Positions 50,846-59,702 of a DNA stretch of 64,000 nt are shown here, piece by piece (position 1 is the first letter of the stretch; the number at the start of each line of letters is the position of its first letter). The stretch lies in the NCBI RefSeq assembly GCF_012927645.1, contig NZ_JABBMT010000001.1:248001-312000 (forward strand), given 5' to 3'. The position numbers and the translations under genes were made by a program. This DNA comes from Pseudoalteromonas arctica (lineage in GTDB: Bacteria > Pseudomonadota > Gammaproteobacteria > Enterobacterales > Alteromonadaceae). Under the pieces are notes generated by a model. That model made no database searches, was not told the DNA's origin, and was given only the letters and a program-made list of their open reading frames with translations.

Positions 50846-51370
50846 TTAAAACAAACGCTGTTCTATTTTTATGGTGTCACCCGCTGCAATTTGGCTGTTT
50901 AAACTACCTTTTTGTTGCTGCTGTTTGGTTTGCTCTTTAAAAATGTATATTTTATCAACCGAGGCACGCTCAGTTAATCCACCGGCCAATGCAATAGCTT
51001 GATTTACCGTCATAGCTGGCTGGTAAGGATAACCACCTGGTTTTTTTACCTCGCCATGAATATAAAATGGTCGGTATTCAATTACTTGTGCGTACACATT
51101 CGGATCCACTAGGTAATCTGGCTGGAGTCCTTCACTTATTATTTGTTCTACTTGCGCTATATTTAAGCCAACAAGTCTAACCTTCCCTAAAAATGGGTAG
51201 TTAATATCACCGCTATTACCTAGCAGTGAGATTACATCTAAATCAGGTTGGCCAAAAACTTTAATTTCTATTTTGTCACCTGCGCCTAAAATGTAGTCTT
51301 TCGAATTGTTCGCAAAACTCCCAAAGCTTAGTAATAATATTAAGCCAATTAAAATTTTAACTTTCATCAT
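50846..51370 (-). CDS. Polysaccharide export protein, Wza/VpsN-like
   Basis: 174 residues with a signal peptide (cleavage after SFA near 20, no lipobox Cys). The poly-export domain has YILGAGDKIEIKVFGQPDLD near 26-45 and an SLBB-like part, FYIHGEVKKPGGYPYQPAMTVNQAIALAGG (in outline) near 106-135. It is short compared with Wza (about 380), as are VpsN-type proteins, lacking the outer-membrane helical barrel; the overlapping barrel gene upstream probably provides the pore. Start overlaps the stop of that gene by 14 bases. Confidence 0.9.
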   Translation of the reverse strand: MMKVKILIGLILLLSFGSFANNSKDYILGAGDKIEIKVFGQPDLDVISLLGNSGDINYPFLGKVRLVGLNIAQVEQIISEGLQPDYLVDPNVYAQVIEYRPFYIHGEVKKPGGYPYQPAMTVNQAIALAGGLTERASVDKIYIFKEQTKQQQQKGSLNSQIAAGDTIKIEQRLF

Positions 51371-52571
51371 TTCTCTTTAATGCAAATGTAAAATTAAGGC
51401 CTACAATTACACGATCAAATTCAATATTATCTTGGGTTGAATTACGGTCTATAAAATCAACATAACCAGTTATCATGCCAAAGTTATTAGCCAAGTAGTT
51501 TAAGCCTAAACGCGCATTTTTAACTTTGTCTTTTCGATTAAAATCACCTGAATACTGTTGGTCTACATAATTAGCACTTATTACTGAGCTTAAGTATTCG
51601 CTCCAATCATGCTGCCACGTTGCACCGTAGACACTTTCGCGAATGTAATCACCTTGTAATAGTGGGTCTTTAGCGGCACGACTAGTAACTAGCTGTAACG
51701 ATGAATAAGTAAGTGGCTTCCAAACTGCTGCGGCTTCCCAGCTTAAACCACTAAAGTTATCGCGTACGTTCGACTCAAAATCTTTATTTTGGTAACCCAC
51801 TTTAAATGAGCCAGTGGTAATGGCTGTTGCTTCCCACTCCATACCTAATAATACTTTGACGTCGTCTGAATCACGAGAAATACCGTTCGAGTCAATTACA
51901 TCGTAGCGGTAGTTTTCTTGCTTTACTTCTAAGAAAGCACGAGTACCAGCTTGGGTATTATAATAACCAATAATACCTAACATCGGTTTGTCGTAATCGC
52001 GGTATTGTGATATGCCCGTAAAGTTTTGATAGTTTTTGTTATAATAGCCCGCAGTTACAGCAACCTGTGCTTTAGAGCTGTGTGCGCCGTATTCATAACG
52101 CGCTGTTAAGTTTTGTTGTTGGTAATGAACTAATTCATTAATAACACTGCCTTGACCTTCAGTTAAACCAGCACCACGTGGTTCATACAACCAATCCGCG
52201 TCGCCGCTTACATCTAAACGGTGTTGGCTAGTAAATTCTTTGTGGATACTAGCACCCATATTAACTTGGGTAAAATTATCGGTAGTATCTTTATTATGAA
52301 ACGATGTGCTTGATGCAACATCAAACTTATAACTATCAGGGCCGTCTTCAATAAGTGCTTCTAAACTCGGGGCTATATTCCATATTAAACGCGACTGAGT
52401 TGCAGACGGAGTCATAAAAAAGTTATCGTTGCTACTAACGCCTAGCTGTAGTGTAGGTGTTACCTCAGCGCCATCTTTGGTCATTACACTGCCTGACTGT
52501 AATTCCACTGCCAATGCTGGTGCGGATAACCCTAACGCTACAAGTAAAGTGATGATTGTATTAGTATGCAT
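51357..52571 (-). CDS. Outer-membrane beta-barrel protein of EPS export, VpsM-like
   Basis: 404 residues with a signal peptide (cleavage after ALA near 21) and many alternating amphipathic strands (for example TPTLQLGVSSNDNFF, ARYEYGAHSSKAQVAVTAGYY, GLNFTFAL near the end). This fits a barrel of 16 or more strands, as in VpsM-type proteins of EPS loci. It probably forms the outer-membrane exit for the polymer with the short Wza-like protein. It overlaps VpsL by 11 bases and the next gene by 14, so the three are translationally coupled. Confidence 0.8.
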   Translation of the reverse strand: MHTNTIITLLVALGLSAPALAVELQSGSVMTKDGAEVTPTLQLGVSSNDNFFMTPSATQSRLIWNIAPSLEALIEDGPDSYKFDVASSTSFHNKDTTDNFTQVNMGASIHKEFTSQHRLDVSGDADWLYEPRGAGLTEGQGSVINELVHYQQQNLTARYEYGAHSSKAQVAVTAGYYNKNYQNFTGISQYRDYDKPMLGIIGYYNTQAGTRAFLEVKQENYRYDVIDSNGISRDSDDVKVLLGMEWEATAITTGSFKVGYQNKDFESNVRDNFSGLSWEAAAVWKPLTYSSLQLVTSRAAKDPLLQGDYIRESVYGATWQHDWSEYLSSVISANYVDQQYSGDFNRKDKVKNARLGLNYLANNFGMITGYVDFIDRNSTQDNIEFDRVIVGLNFTFALKRNDES

Positions 52572-53964
52572 TTTTACTTTTAAATCCCTTAAAAATTGTC
52601 ATAAAGATTATTTTCACATCAAACCATAAAGACCAATGTTTAATGTAATGTAAGTCGTATTCAACTCGCTTAGCCATTTTATCAAGTGTATCGGTTTCGC
52701 CGCGCCAACCGTTAATTTGTGCCCACCCCGTAATACCCGGTTTGGTTTTATGTCTAAACATGTAAAATTCTACTTTTTTTCTGTATTCTTCGTTGTGGGC
52801 AACCGCATGGGGTCTTGGGCCAACAATTGACATATCACCTTTTAAAACATTTATAAATTGCGGCAGTTCATCAAGGCTAGTACGGCGTAAAAAACCACCT
52901 AAAGGAGTAATTCGGGCATCGTTTTTTGTTGCTTGAGTCACCACATAGCTGTTTTCGGTAACTGTCATCGAGCGAAACTTCCACACTTTTATTTTTCGAC
53001 CATCTAAGCCATAACGGTCTTGCTTGAATATGATAGGACCTTTAGACGTCAGCTTTATTGCAACTGCAATCGCTAGTAATACGGGAGTCATTAAAGCAAC
53101 TACAATAGTTGAAACTACTATATCTTCTGTACGTTTTATAAATTCGTGCACGCCAATACAAGGCGCTTCAAACACACTTAACGTATCTACATCACCCACA
53201 TGTTCAATACGAGCATGTATTAAGTTCGACAGTAAAAAATCAGGCACTATGTGTACGTCTACTGTGGTATCACCTAACTGTAATAATATGTCCGCGATAC
53301 GCTTTTGTGCTTTCATAGGGAGCGCAATATAGAGTATATCTATTTCACCATTGCGTGCTGCGTCTACCGCGCTTTGTATCCGCCCCTCTACACCTTGCTG
53401 CTCTAGTTGTTGGAACAGACGTTCTGGATTTCTATCGTCGTAAAAGCCTTTAAAGTTAAACCCTAGCTCATCGTGTTTAACAATTTCAGCATGTAAATAT
53501 GAGGCAGATTCAGTAGCGCCGATGATGGCTACATTACGTTGCGATAGACCCAGTTTACGACGATTACGTTTATACAAATACACACCCAAGCGCCAAATGT
53601 ATAAATACGCAACACTAAGTAACAACCAAATAGCTATTCCCACGCGAGAAAGCGAGTCGCTAAACTTAAATAAAAAAGAAACAACCAGTAAAAACGCAAA
53701 GGCAATCAGTACGCTACCCCATGCACAGAGTAGCATTGTTCTAAATTTACCTGCACGCCAAGAACGATAGGTTGAAAATAGCTCAGCACTGTACAAATAA
53801 CTAAGTGCTACGGTCAATCCAGAGGCAGCATAAATAGAGGTAAGTTTAAAACTGTAAAGTAAGGCTGCACACTGAAAAGCTAAAAACAACGCAAATATAT
53901 CAAATAATCGGTAAAAATTGGCATCAGAGGAACCTGAGAGTTTAAAAGTCCTTGGAGATGTCAT
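52561..53964 (-). CDS. Undecaprenyl-phosphate glucose phosphotransferase, VpsL/WcaJ-like
   Basis: 467 residues: four N-terminal membrane segments (20-125), a CoA-binding-like Rossmann domain (NVAIIGATESASYLHAEI near 144), a fifth membrane segment near 275-297, and the bacterial sugar-transferase domain with GPIIFKQDRYGLDGRKIKVWKFRSM (in parts), TSLDELPQFINVLKGDMSIVGPRP and KPGITGWAQINGWRG. It moves a hexose 1-phosphate to undecaprenyl phosphate at the inner membrane, the first step of repeat-unit synthesis. First gene of the export half of the locus. Confidence 0.95.
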   Translation of the reverse strand: MTSPRTFKLSGSSDANFYRLFDIFALFLAFQCAALLYSFKLTSIYAASGLTVALSYLYSAELFSTYRSWRAGKFRTMLLCAWGSVLIAFAFLLVVSFLFKFSDSLSRVGIAIWLLLSVAYLYIWRLGVYLYKRNRRKLGLSQRNVAIIGATESASYLHAEIVKHDELGFNFKGFYDDRNPERLFQQLEQQGVEGRIQSAVDAARNGEIDILYIALPMKAQKRIADILLQLGDTTVDVHIVPDFLLSNLIHARIEHVGDVDTLSVFEAPCIGVHEFIKRTEDIVVSTIVVALMTPVLLAIAVAIKLTSKGPIIFKQDRYGLDGRKIKVWKFRSMTVTENSYVVTQATKNDARITPLGGFLRRTSLDELPQFINVLKGDMSIVGPRPHAVAHNEEYRKKVEFYMFRHKTKPGITGWAQINGWRGETDTLDKMAKRVEYDLHYIKHWSLWFDVKIIFMTIFKGFKSKNAY

Positions 53965-54074
53965 TTTGCTTAATTCCTTTTAGCTGATCCAATATGGGTA
54001 GAACCCGAAAAATTCAAAGAGCGCATAAAGCATCAGCTGTTTTGTTCAATTATTGATCTAGACAAAAGCACCAC

Positions 54075-54102
54075 AAATTAGCGGTCAATAATTAATTGTC
54101 AA
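54075..54102 (-). promoter_or_regulatory. Candidate promoter of the vpsL-like operon
   Basis: On the minus strand TTGACA (54102-54097) and TAATTT (54080-54075) with a 16-base spacer, about 110 bases before the vpsL-like ATG. Good -35, fair -10. Pattern match only. Confidence 0.4.
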
Positions 54103-54123
54103 TCATTTTAAACAACCACTAAT

Positions 54124-54160
54124 AATATAAAGCCAATTAAAACTCAATTGGCTTTATATT
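54124..54160. terminator. Palindromic terminator after the secreted repeat-protein gene
   Basis: AATATAAAGCCAATT and its perfect inverse flank a 7-base loop. On the minus strand it lies 15 bases after the stop of the choice-of-anchor gene. The T run is broken (TATATTATT), so termination may be partial. Confidence 0.65.
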
Positions 54161-54175
54161 TGCTAAAAGTACTTT

Positions 54176-56377
54176 TTATTTAAGCGTACTAGAGCGATAG
54201 GTGTTATTATTTAACCAGCTTGGTAACTCTACCGTTGGCACTGTTCCATCTTGGTTAATATTGGTTTGGTGGTAAGAGTGTTGGTTCCAAATACGAGTTG
54301 CATTTTTCCAAGGCTTGCTGTTATCAGCAGCACCATACACTGTTACACCATTGTTAATACTGTAACGGCTATCGTAATTGTTAGATACAGTGATCAGCTC
54401 TGCATTATCATCACCTTCTAGGTCAACCACAATTGGGTATTCCCAAAGCGTTCCTGATGAGTTAGCAACAGTCGATAATACCTCACCATTAAGGCCATTT
54501 AACACTCTAACTTTGTAGTGATCTTGTACAATAACTTCATCAATACCATCGCCGTTAAAGTCATAGCCACTAACACCTATTTTACCGCTCCATTCATCAT
54601 CATTAGCTACAGACCAAACTAAATCGCCATATTTGTTATACATATCAACAGCGGTGTAGCCTGCGTAAACAATACCTAAATCATCAGTTCCTAGGAATGT
54701 AGATATAGCCTGTACACCACCGCCTAAATTAGCAGGGTTGGTTACTTGCCACTTAACATTACCATTGTGCTCAAGTACAGTAAACACACTGTCTTCTTGT
54801 TTGTTAGTTGGATTACTAATAACAATTTCAGGAGAAACATCATCATCTAAGTTAATAATTGAGCTAAACCACATAGCTCCTGGCTCACCATATTGCCATA
54901 ATTGTGCACCATAAGAATCGTACAAGCCACCACCCGCGAGTACTTCTTGAGTGCCGTTATTATCAGCATCAAAAGTTGTTGAAGCGGCAGACCAATTAGT
55001 AGTGTAAAGCAAACCGGTTTCGTAACTTAATACATTATTACCTGTTACTATTTCTACTATTCCATCGTTATTAATATCACTTAATGTAACAGCGCCTAAA
55101 GGTTTACCCGATTTTGCGAGCTCCTTCTTGACTTGTCCTAAGTTGTTAACAACTTGAACTACTGGTGATGTATAGTCGTTTAAAACAATTTCGACAATAC
55201 CATCGCCATCTAAATCAGCAGCTGCAATTGAATTACGTGAGTCACTAAAGACCCCACCGTTTTCATAATTCCATAACTCTGACCCATCGATACCACTTAA
55301 TGCTCTCACTAAACCAGGTTTAGCAAAACCATTACCACGAAAAGAAGTAATAATCACATCAGAAACATCGTTATTATCGATCACCCCGTCACCATTATCG
55401 TCATTCAGTTGAGCAACAACGGGAGTTGAGATAACTTGATTGTACTCTGGCATAAAATCACTTGAATCCCAGCTCCACTTTTGTTGCATTGTAAATGGCG
55501 CTATTGGTTGAGCGCTTGATGGTAAATCGCCTTTAAACTCACCACCTAACAACGCCATTGAACCATAGAAACTTTGACCAATAACAGGCATTTTAGCCGT
55601 ACCATATAAACCTGTAATGTCGGCATATGGCGCTAAAATTACACCTTTCCAATGGTTACCTGAAATATTTAACTTTTCAGCATTTGCAAAGTTAAATACC
55701 GTTTTACTTGAATGATGGCGTAAGTATGCAAAGCTTTTGCTTCTAACAACGACTTCGTCATTACCGGTAATATTAAAAATCACAGTTGCACCACTCGGTA
55801 TACCCCATACTTTAAAAGTACGTGCTTTGGCAAATTGGCGCGCATCTACATTAAATACCTGTGTTGATGAGGTGTGATCGCCTTCTAGGTATAGCCCCCC
55901 CCACCAATGTTTAGCTGTACCGGTCGCATCAAGCTGGTTTAACTCAGCGCTTAAATCTTTATAGCTTTGTTCTTGCTCATCAAAGTTAAATGGCATGGTC
56001 GATTCATCTTGATTAGACAGGATTTTAGAACCCCGTTCCATGCCCCAACGAACCCCCCAATGAATATCAGTACCACCACCAGCGATCATGCTACCCACAT
56101 ATTGACGACCATATTTAAATTCGATGCTTGATTCACTAATTAAATAGAACTCATCTCGGTTAGAAGGGCGTAAAAAACCGACTTTATAACCTTTTATATC
56201 AATTTTACCTGCAGCTATTGCACCTTTTGCTGCCCCAAAATTTGATTTGAAATCTTCAAAAACAAATGCAGAAAAATTATTAGCAACACCTAAGTCTGCC
56301 GCTAATGTTGTTGAGCTAGCTAAAGTCAGTGCAATCAGCGCACTTAACTTCTTATATTTTAATAATGAGTTAGTCAT
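54176..56377 (-). CDS. Secreted choice-of-anchor A protein with FG-GAP/VCBS-type calcium loops
   Basis: 733 residues from the ATG at 56377 (GAGGG upstream); signal peptide cleaved after TLA near 26. Residues about 30-290 form a choice-of-anchor A domain (FSAFVFEDFKSNFGAAKGAI, MIAGGGTDI, NHWKGVILAPYADI). Residues about 310-670 carry seven calcium-loop repeats: DDNGDGVIDNND, DLDGDGIVEIV, DINNDGIVEIV, DADNNGTQEVL, NLDDDVSPEIV, DFNGDGIDEVI and DLEGDDNAELI, suggesting a beta-propeller. The tail has RIWNQHSYHQTNINQDG. No anchor motif or transmembrane end is seen. Between the two halves of the EPS locus it may be a matrix protein. Confidence 0.85.
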   Translation of the reverse strand: MTNSLLKYKKLSALIALTLASSTTLAADLGVANNFSAFVFEDFKSNFGAAKGAIAAGKIDIKGYKVGFLRPSNRDEFYLISESSIEFKYGRQYVGSMIAGGGTDIHWGVRWGMERGSKILSNQDESTMPFNFDEQEQSYKDLSAELNQLDATGTAKHWWGGLYLEGDHTSSTQVFNVDARQFAKARTFKVWGIPSGATVIFNITGNDEVVVRSKSFAYLRHHSSKTVFNFANAEKLNISGNHWKGVILAPYADITGLYGTAKMPVIGQSFYGSMALLGGEFKGDLPSSAQPIAPFTMQQKWSWDSSDFMPEYNQVISTPVVAQLNDDNGDGVIDNNDVSDVIITSFRGNGFAKPGLVRALSGIDGSELWNYENGGVFSDSRNSIAAADLDGDGIVEIVLNDYTSPVVQVVNNLGQVKKELAKSGKPLGAVTLSDINNDGIVEIVTGNNVLSYETGLLYTTNWSAASTTFDADNNGTQEVLAGGGLYDSYGAQLWQYGEPGAMWFSSIINLDDDVSPEIVISNPTNKQEDSVFTVLEHNGNVKWQVTNPANLGGGVQAISTFLGTDDLGIVYAGYTAVDMYNKYGDLVWSVANDDEWSGKIGVSGYDFNGDGIDEVIVQDHYKVRVLNGLNGEVLSTVANSSGTLWEYPIVVDLEGDDNAELITVSNNYDSRYSINNGVTVYGAADNSKPWKNATRIWNQHSYHQTNINQDGTVPTVELPSWLNNNTYRSSTLK

Positions 56378-56755
56378 TTTTTCCCTCAAGAACGAAAAGT
56401 ATATTAATGGCACTAAACTACTGTCATTTGTTTAATGAAGACAACAGCCCATCAAATCGATAAAGCGTATTATATATACAAATAAAACCAAATGAAACAA
56501 AAAACACTACAAAAGTACCAGAATGATAACGCAGATAAAGATTCGAAATTTAAAATCAATAGGTTATGTGAATATGGAACATAAAAAATACGAATAAAAA
56601 GAACAAGTGACCAGATAATGTTAACAGGATATTACCAATTGTGGTGATGGGTGCTTTTGTCTATACATTTGAATTATGCCCATTATGAGCAGTCGCGCAC
56701 AGTAGCCCTATGGATAAAAGTTATTTTTGATCTCAAGTTTTTATCTTATTAATAT
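56378..56755. other. AT-rich intergenic region inside the EPS locus
   Basis: About 380 bases between the acyltransferase stop and the start of the secreted repeat-protein gene. It should hold the promoter of the latter. Only a weak 7-bp stem (near 56714-56751) follows the acyltransferase gene; there is no strong terminator, tRNA or gene. Confidence 0.5.
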
Positions 56756-57748
56756 TCATAAGCCAATAACTCTTGGCGTCTTCTTTTTTAAGAGTTCAAA
56801 AACTAAAAACAAAAAATAAATTGCAATGACAGTATTAAAATAGGGGAGTAAGTCAAATAAAAGCGAACCACTAGATACGATTTTCAGTTCTATTTTATGT
56901 AAAAATCTAAAAATAATTAAATGAAGCGGAAATATAACTATTGATGAAACTGCTAATAGTTGAAATATTGCTCTAGACTTTATACTTTTACTAATCAAAA
57001 ATACTATGAAGATCCCCAAACAAGCAATTACTGGATATAGTAGAGGAAAAACACCAAACTGCAGCTCTCTCATATCAACATTTCCATTCAATAACGCTAA
57101 ATAACAAAATATTAGAACAGAAAAAAACAATAACAAATAAGTTTTAGTCTTATTATTTAATAAGGGATTACTGAAAAAATCCACCTTTTTGATTAAAGCC
57201 CCTAACTGGTAGAAAAAAAGCCCAATAACTGCAGAGTCTATTGACCAAAATAATCGGTCCGAAATTAAATCTCTATTTAGCAGCATTATTACAAGCATAA
57301 CTGAAGAGAGCATAGTACTGTGTATCGTCTTTAATGAAGAAAAAAATATAGCTTGTGCTAATGAAATAACGATTAAACAAGGAAAGAACCAAAGAACCCC
57401 ATTGATATGAAAGCTATCGGCCTGAGATGTAATTAAACGACTCAAAGGATCAAACCACTTCATATTACTTGCTTGACCATCACCAAAAAAATGTAATGGT
57501 AACCAAAATAAATAGGAAACGAGAAAAAAGAAAATAAAAGGCAGTACTAACCTTTGGCTTAATTTAATTAATGCTTGTTTAGTGGTATCTGCAGTGGATG
57601 CTAAAAAGCCAGACAAAAAGAAGAATAAAGGCATATGAAATGAGTATATCAAGGTATATATATCCTCATTTAACCAAGCAGCATGACCAAGTACAACTAG
57701 TGCAATTCCTATTGCCTTCATGTTATCAATATAGTTTATACGCGTCAT
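56756..57748 (-). CDS. Acyltransferase 3 family membrane protein
   Basis: 330 residues with about ten membrane segments. The N-terminus RINYIDNMKAIGIALVVLGHAAW has the conserved His near 22 of acyltransferase family 3, followed by FHMPLFFFLSGFL near 37-49. Such proteins add acetyl or similar groups to sugars during polymer assembly. It lies 2 bases after the WecG-like gene and is the last gene of the assembly half, so O-acetylation of the EPS repeat is likely. Confidence 0.88.
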   Translation of the reverse strand: MTRINYIDNMKAIGIALVVLGHAAWLNEDIYTLIYSFHMPLFFFLSGFLASTADTTKQALIKLSQRLVLPFIFFFLVSYLFWLPLHFFGDGQASNMKWFDPLSRLITSQADSFHINGVLWFFPCLIVISLAQAIFFSSLKTIHSTMLSSVMLVIMLLNRDLISDRLFWSIDSAVIGLFFYQLGALIKKVDFFSNPLLNNKTKTYLLLFFSVLIFCYLALLNGNVDMRELQFGVFPLLYPVIACLGIFIVFLISKSIKSRAIFQLLAVSSIVIFPLHLIIFRFLHKIELKIVSSGSLLFDLLPYFNTVIAIYFLFLVFELLKKKTPRVIGL

Positions 57749-57750
57749 AA

Positions 57751-58494
57751 TTAAAAAAACTTATCTCGTATTAAAAGGTATGCAAACTTAGTGTTTGTAA
57801 CTAAGTAACGCTTCCACATTCTGCCTGGTTCTTGAATTACCCTATATAGCCACTCTAAACCTGCTTTTTGCATCCACTGCGGTGCACGCTTTACTTTACC
57901 TGCTACAACATCGAACGTACCGCCAACCCCCATTACAAAGTCAACACCAAGCTTGTCTTGCCATTTATTAATAAAATTTTCTTTTTTAGGCGAGGTAATA
58001 GCTACAAATAGTAACTTAGCGCCCGATTCGCGTATTTTAGTGACCACGGCTTCTTCATCCTGCCCCTCTTTATTTCCAAAGAAATAACCATCATGATAAC
58101 CAGCTATATTTAAATTAGGATTTTGTGCTTTAACTTTATCTACAGTCTTGCTTACAACTTCTTCGGTGGCACCCAATAAAAAAACAGGAAAGTCTCGCTT
58201 GGCACTCATGGCTAACAATTCATGAAAAAGGTCAACTCCTGCTACACGCTCCGGCACATCGTGTCCTAAAAAACGTGCACCGAACACTACACCCATACCA
58301 TCGATATTAATTACCTCACACGCTTTAACCGACTCAGCTAAAGCAGGATCTTTTTGCATATTAACTATTTTGGCTACATTAACCACAACATGCTGTAAAA
58401 AGTGCTTTTGCTCAATTCTATTTTCAATAAAAGACACCGTCTCTTGCATAGTGGCAATATCCATTGGTGCTTTTAAAAATTCAATGCGTTTCAT
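57751..58494 (-). CDS. WecG/TagA/CpsF family glycosyltransferase
   Basis: 247 residues. INIDGMGVVFGARFLGHDVPERVAGVDLF (in parts) near 63-91, FLLGATEEVVSKTVDKVKAQNP, LLFVAITSPKKENFI near 154 and VDFVMGVGGTFDVVAGKVKRAPQWM near 180-204 are the hallmark blocks of GT26 enzymes such as WecG. They add a sugar, often ManNAc-type, to a lipid-linked acceptor at the inner membrane face. 14 bases separate it from the upstream gene. Confidence 0.93.
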   Translation of the reverse strand: MKRIEFLKAPMDIATMQETVSFIENRIEQKHFLQHVVVNVAKIVNMQKDPALAESVKACEVINIDGMGVVFGARFLGHDVPERVAGVDLFHELLAMSAKRDFPVFLLGATEEVVSKTVDKVKAQNPNLNIAGYHDGYFFGNKEGQDEEAVVTKIRESGAKLLFVAITSPKKENFINKWQDKLGVDFVMGVGGTFDVVAGKVKRAPQWMQKAGLEWLYRVIQEPGRMWKRYLVTNTKFAYLLIRDKFF

Positions 58495-58508
58495 TGTTGA
58501 GTCCGTTT

Positions 58509-59702
58509 TTAAAGTTGTTCAATAACTGCACTTTTGGGGCTATTCATTTTTTGTCGATTAAAATAAGCAAACGAATAATATACCCATGCTTGTGTCCAAC
58601 GCACATAGTCAACCTTATTGGTAAAGTACTTATTTTTTTGATAAATAAAGCGCTGCTTTTTAGGCATATATAGGGTTTGAATAGCGCGGTTTATTACTTT
58701 TTCGGCCATCGCAAAGTCACCTGGCGTTTTACCTACTTTTAATAATGTAAAAACAGCTTGCGATACACTGTGCATATCGAGTGGGTAGCGATTATTATTG
58801 TAATATTTTGCAGTGCCATCTTGCTCAAACAAATGCGTTTTATAATAAGTAAGTCCTTTTGCAATTGCCGATTCAAACTCATCAATTTGCAATTCATCAC
58901 TCAGTAAGCGCAATGCCTCTAGGTTATAACCGGTATGAAAGCCATCAATAAACTGATGATGGTGGCGAGCACCATATACCCAAGAGCCATCAGCCCCCTG
59001 CTCACTTACCGACTGCCTTGCAGCATTTAAAGCAAGCAGTTTGTAATGCTGGTTGTTAGTCAACACGGCAACCTTTGCAACCCATGCAGCGCCCCAAAGG
59101 CTAGCATTATGTACAAAGGCAGTTTCCCCTGGTATATAGCCAAAAAACTGTCTGCCATCACATTCTTTGTATAATGTTTTAACAATAAAATGAGCGCTAT
59201 CAATTGCAGGCTCTGAGTATTTTTTATCATTGGTGATTTCACTTAACGCATATAAAGCCTGTGCTACATAGATAGTGGTAATTACGTTCGGCTTGCCTTT
59301 GGGCACAAAAAAAGCGCGTGCATTCCAGTCAAAGTGATAACCCCAGCAACTATGTTGCCAAATAGATTTATCACTTTGCTGAGTCAGTAACCAATCAGCT
59401 AGCTTTATTGCTTCATCTAAATACATTTTCTCATTGGTTGTTTTATAGTCTTCTAATAAACCTAATATAAATAAACCAATGCCCTTAGGATTGCGCTTTT
59501 TTGGCACTGCACATATTGGCCGCAAGTTAATTGCTAAACGTTTGTGAAGTTGTATCCAAACAAGCCCGACAACACCCCGCTTGAATCGAGGAAATAATTC
59601 AAACAGTTTACTGTTCAGTCCATCAAATGGGTCTTGGCCTGAGTAACTCGCATTTTTTGCCTTATTTAATAATAGCTTTTTGCAATAGTTACTATCTAAC
59701 AT
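58509..59702 (-). CDS. Six-hairpin (alpha/alpha toroid) protein of the EPS locus
   Basis: 397 residues, no signal peptide. Repeated helical pairs with aromatic turns (SIWQHSCWGYHFDWNAR, FVHNASLWGAAWVAKV, GSWVYGARHHHQFIDGFHTGYNLEALRLL) resemble the alpha/alpha-toroid fold shared by six-hairpin glycosidases, epimerases and polysaccharide lyases. The conserved-looking His/Trp/Asp near 235-255 could line an active site. Homologues in sugar-polymer loci are often mislabelled. A role in modifying or cutting the polymer is plausible but unproven. Its ATG overlaps the GT4 stop by one base. Confidence 0.6.
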   Translation of the reverse strand: MLDSNYCKKLLLNKAKNASYSGQDPFDGLNSKLFELFPRFKRGVVGLVWIQLHKRLAINLRPICAVPKKRNPKGIGLFILGLLEDYKTTNEKMYLDEAIKLADWLLTQQSDKSIWQHSCWGYHFDWNARAFFVPKGKPNVITTIYVAQALYALSEITNDKKYSEPAIDSAHFIVKTLYKECDGRQFFGYIPGETAFVHNASLWGAAWVAKVAVLTNNQHYKLLALNAARQSVSEQGADGSWVYGARHHHQFIDGFHTGYNLEALRLLSDELQIDEFESAIAKGLTYYKTHLFEQDGTAKYYNNNRYPLDMHSVSQAVFTLLKVGKTPGDFAMAEKVINRAIQTLYMPKKQRFIYQKNKYFTNKVDYVRWTQAWVYYSFAYFNRQKMNSPKSAVIEQL

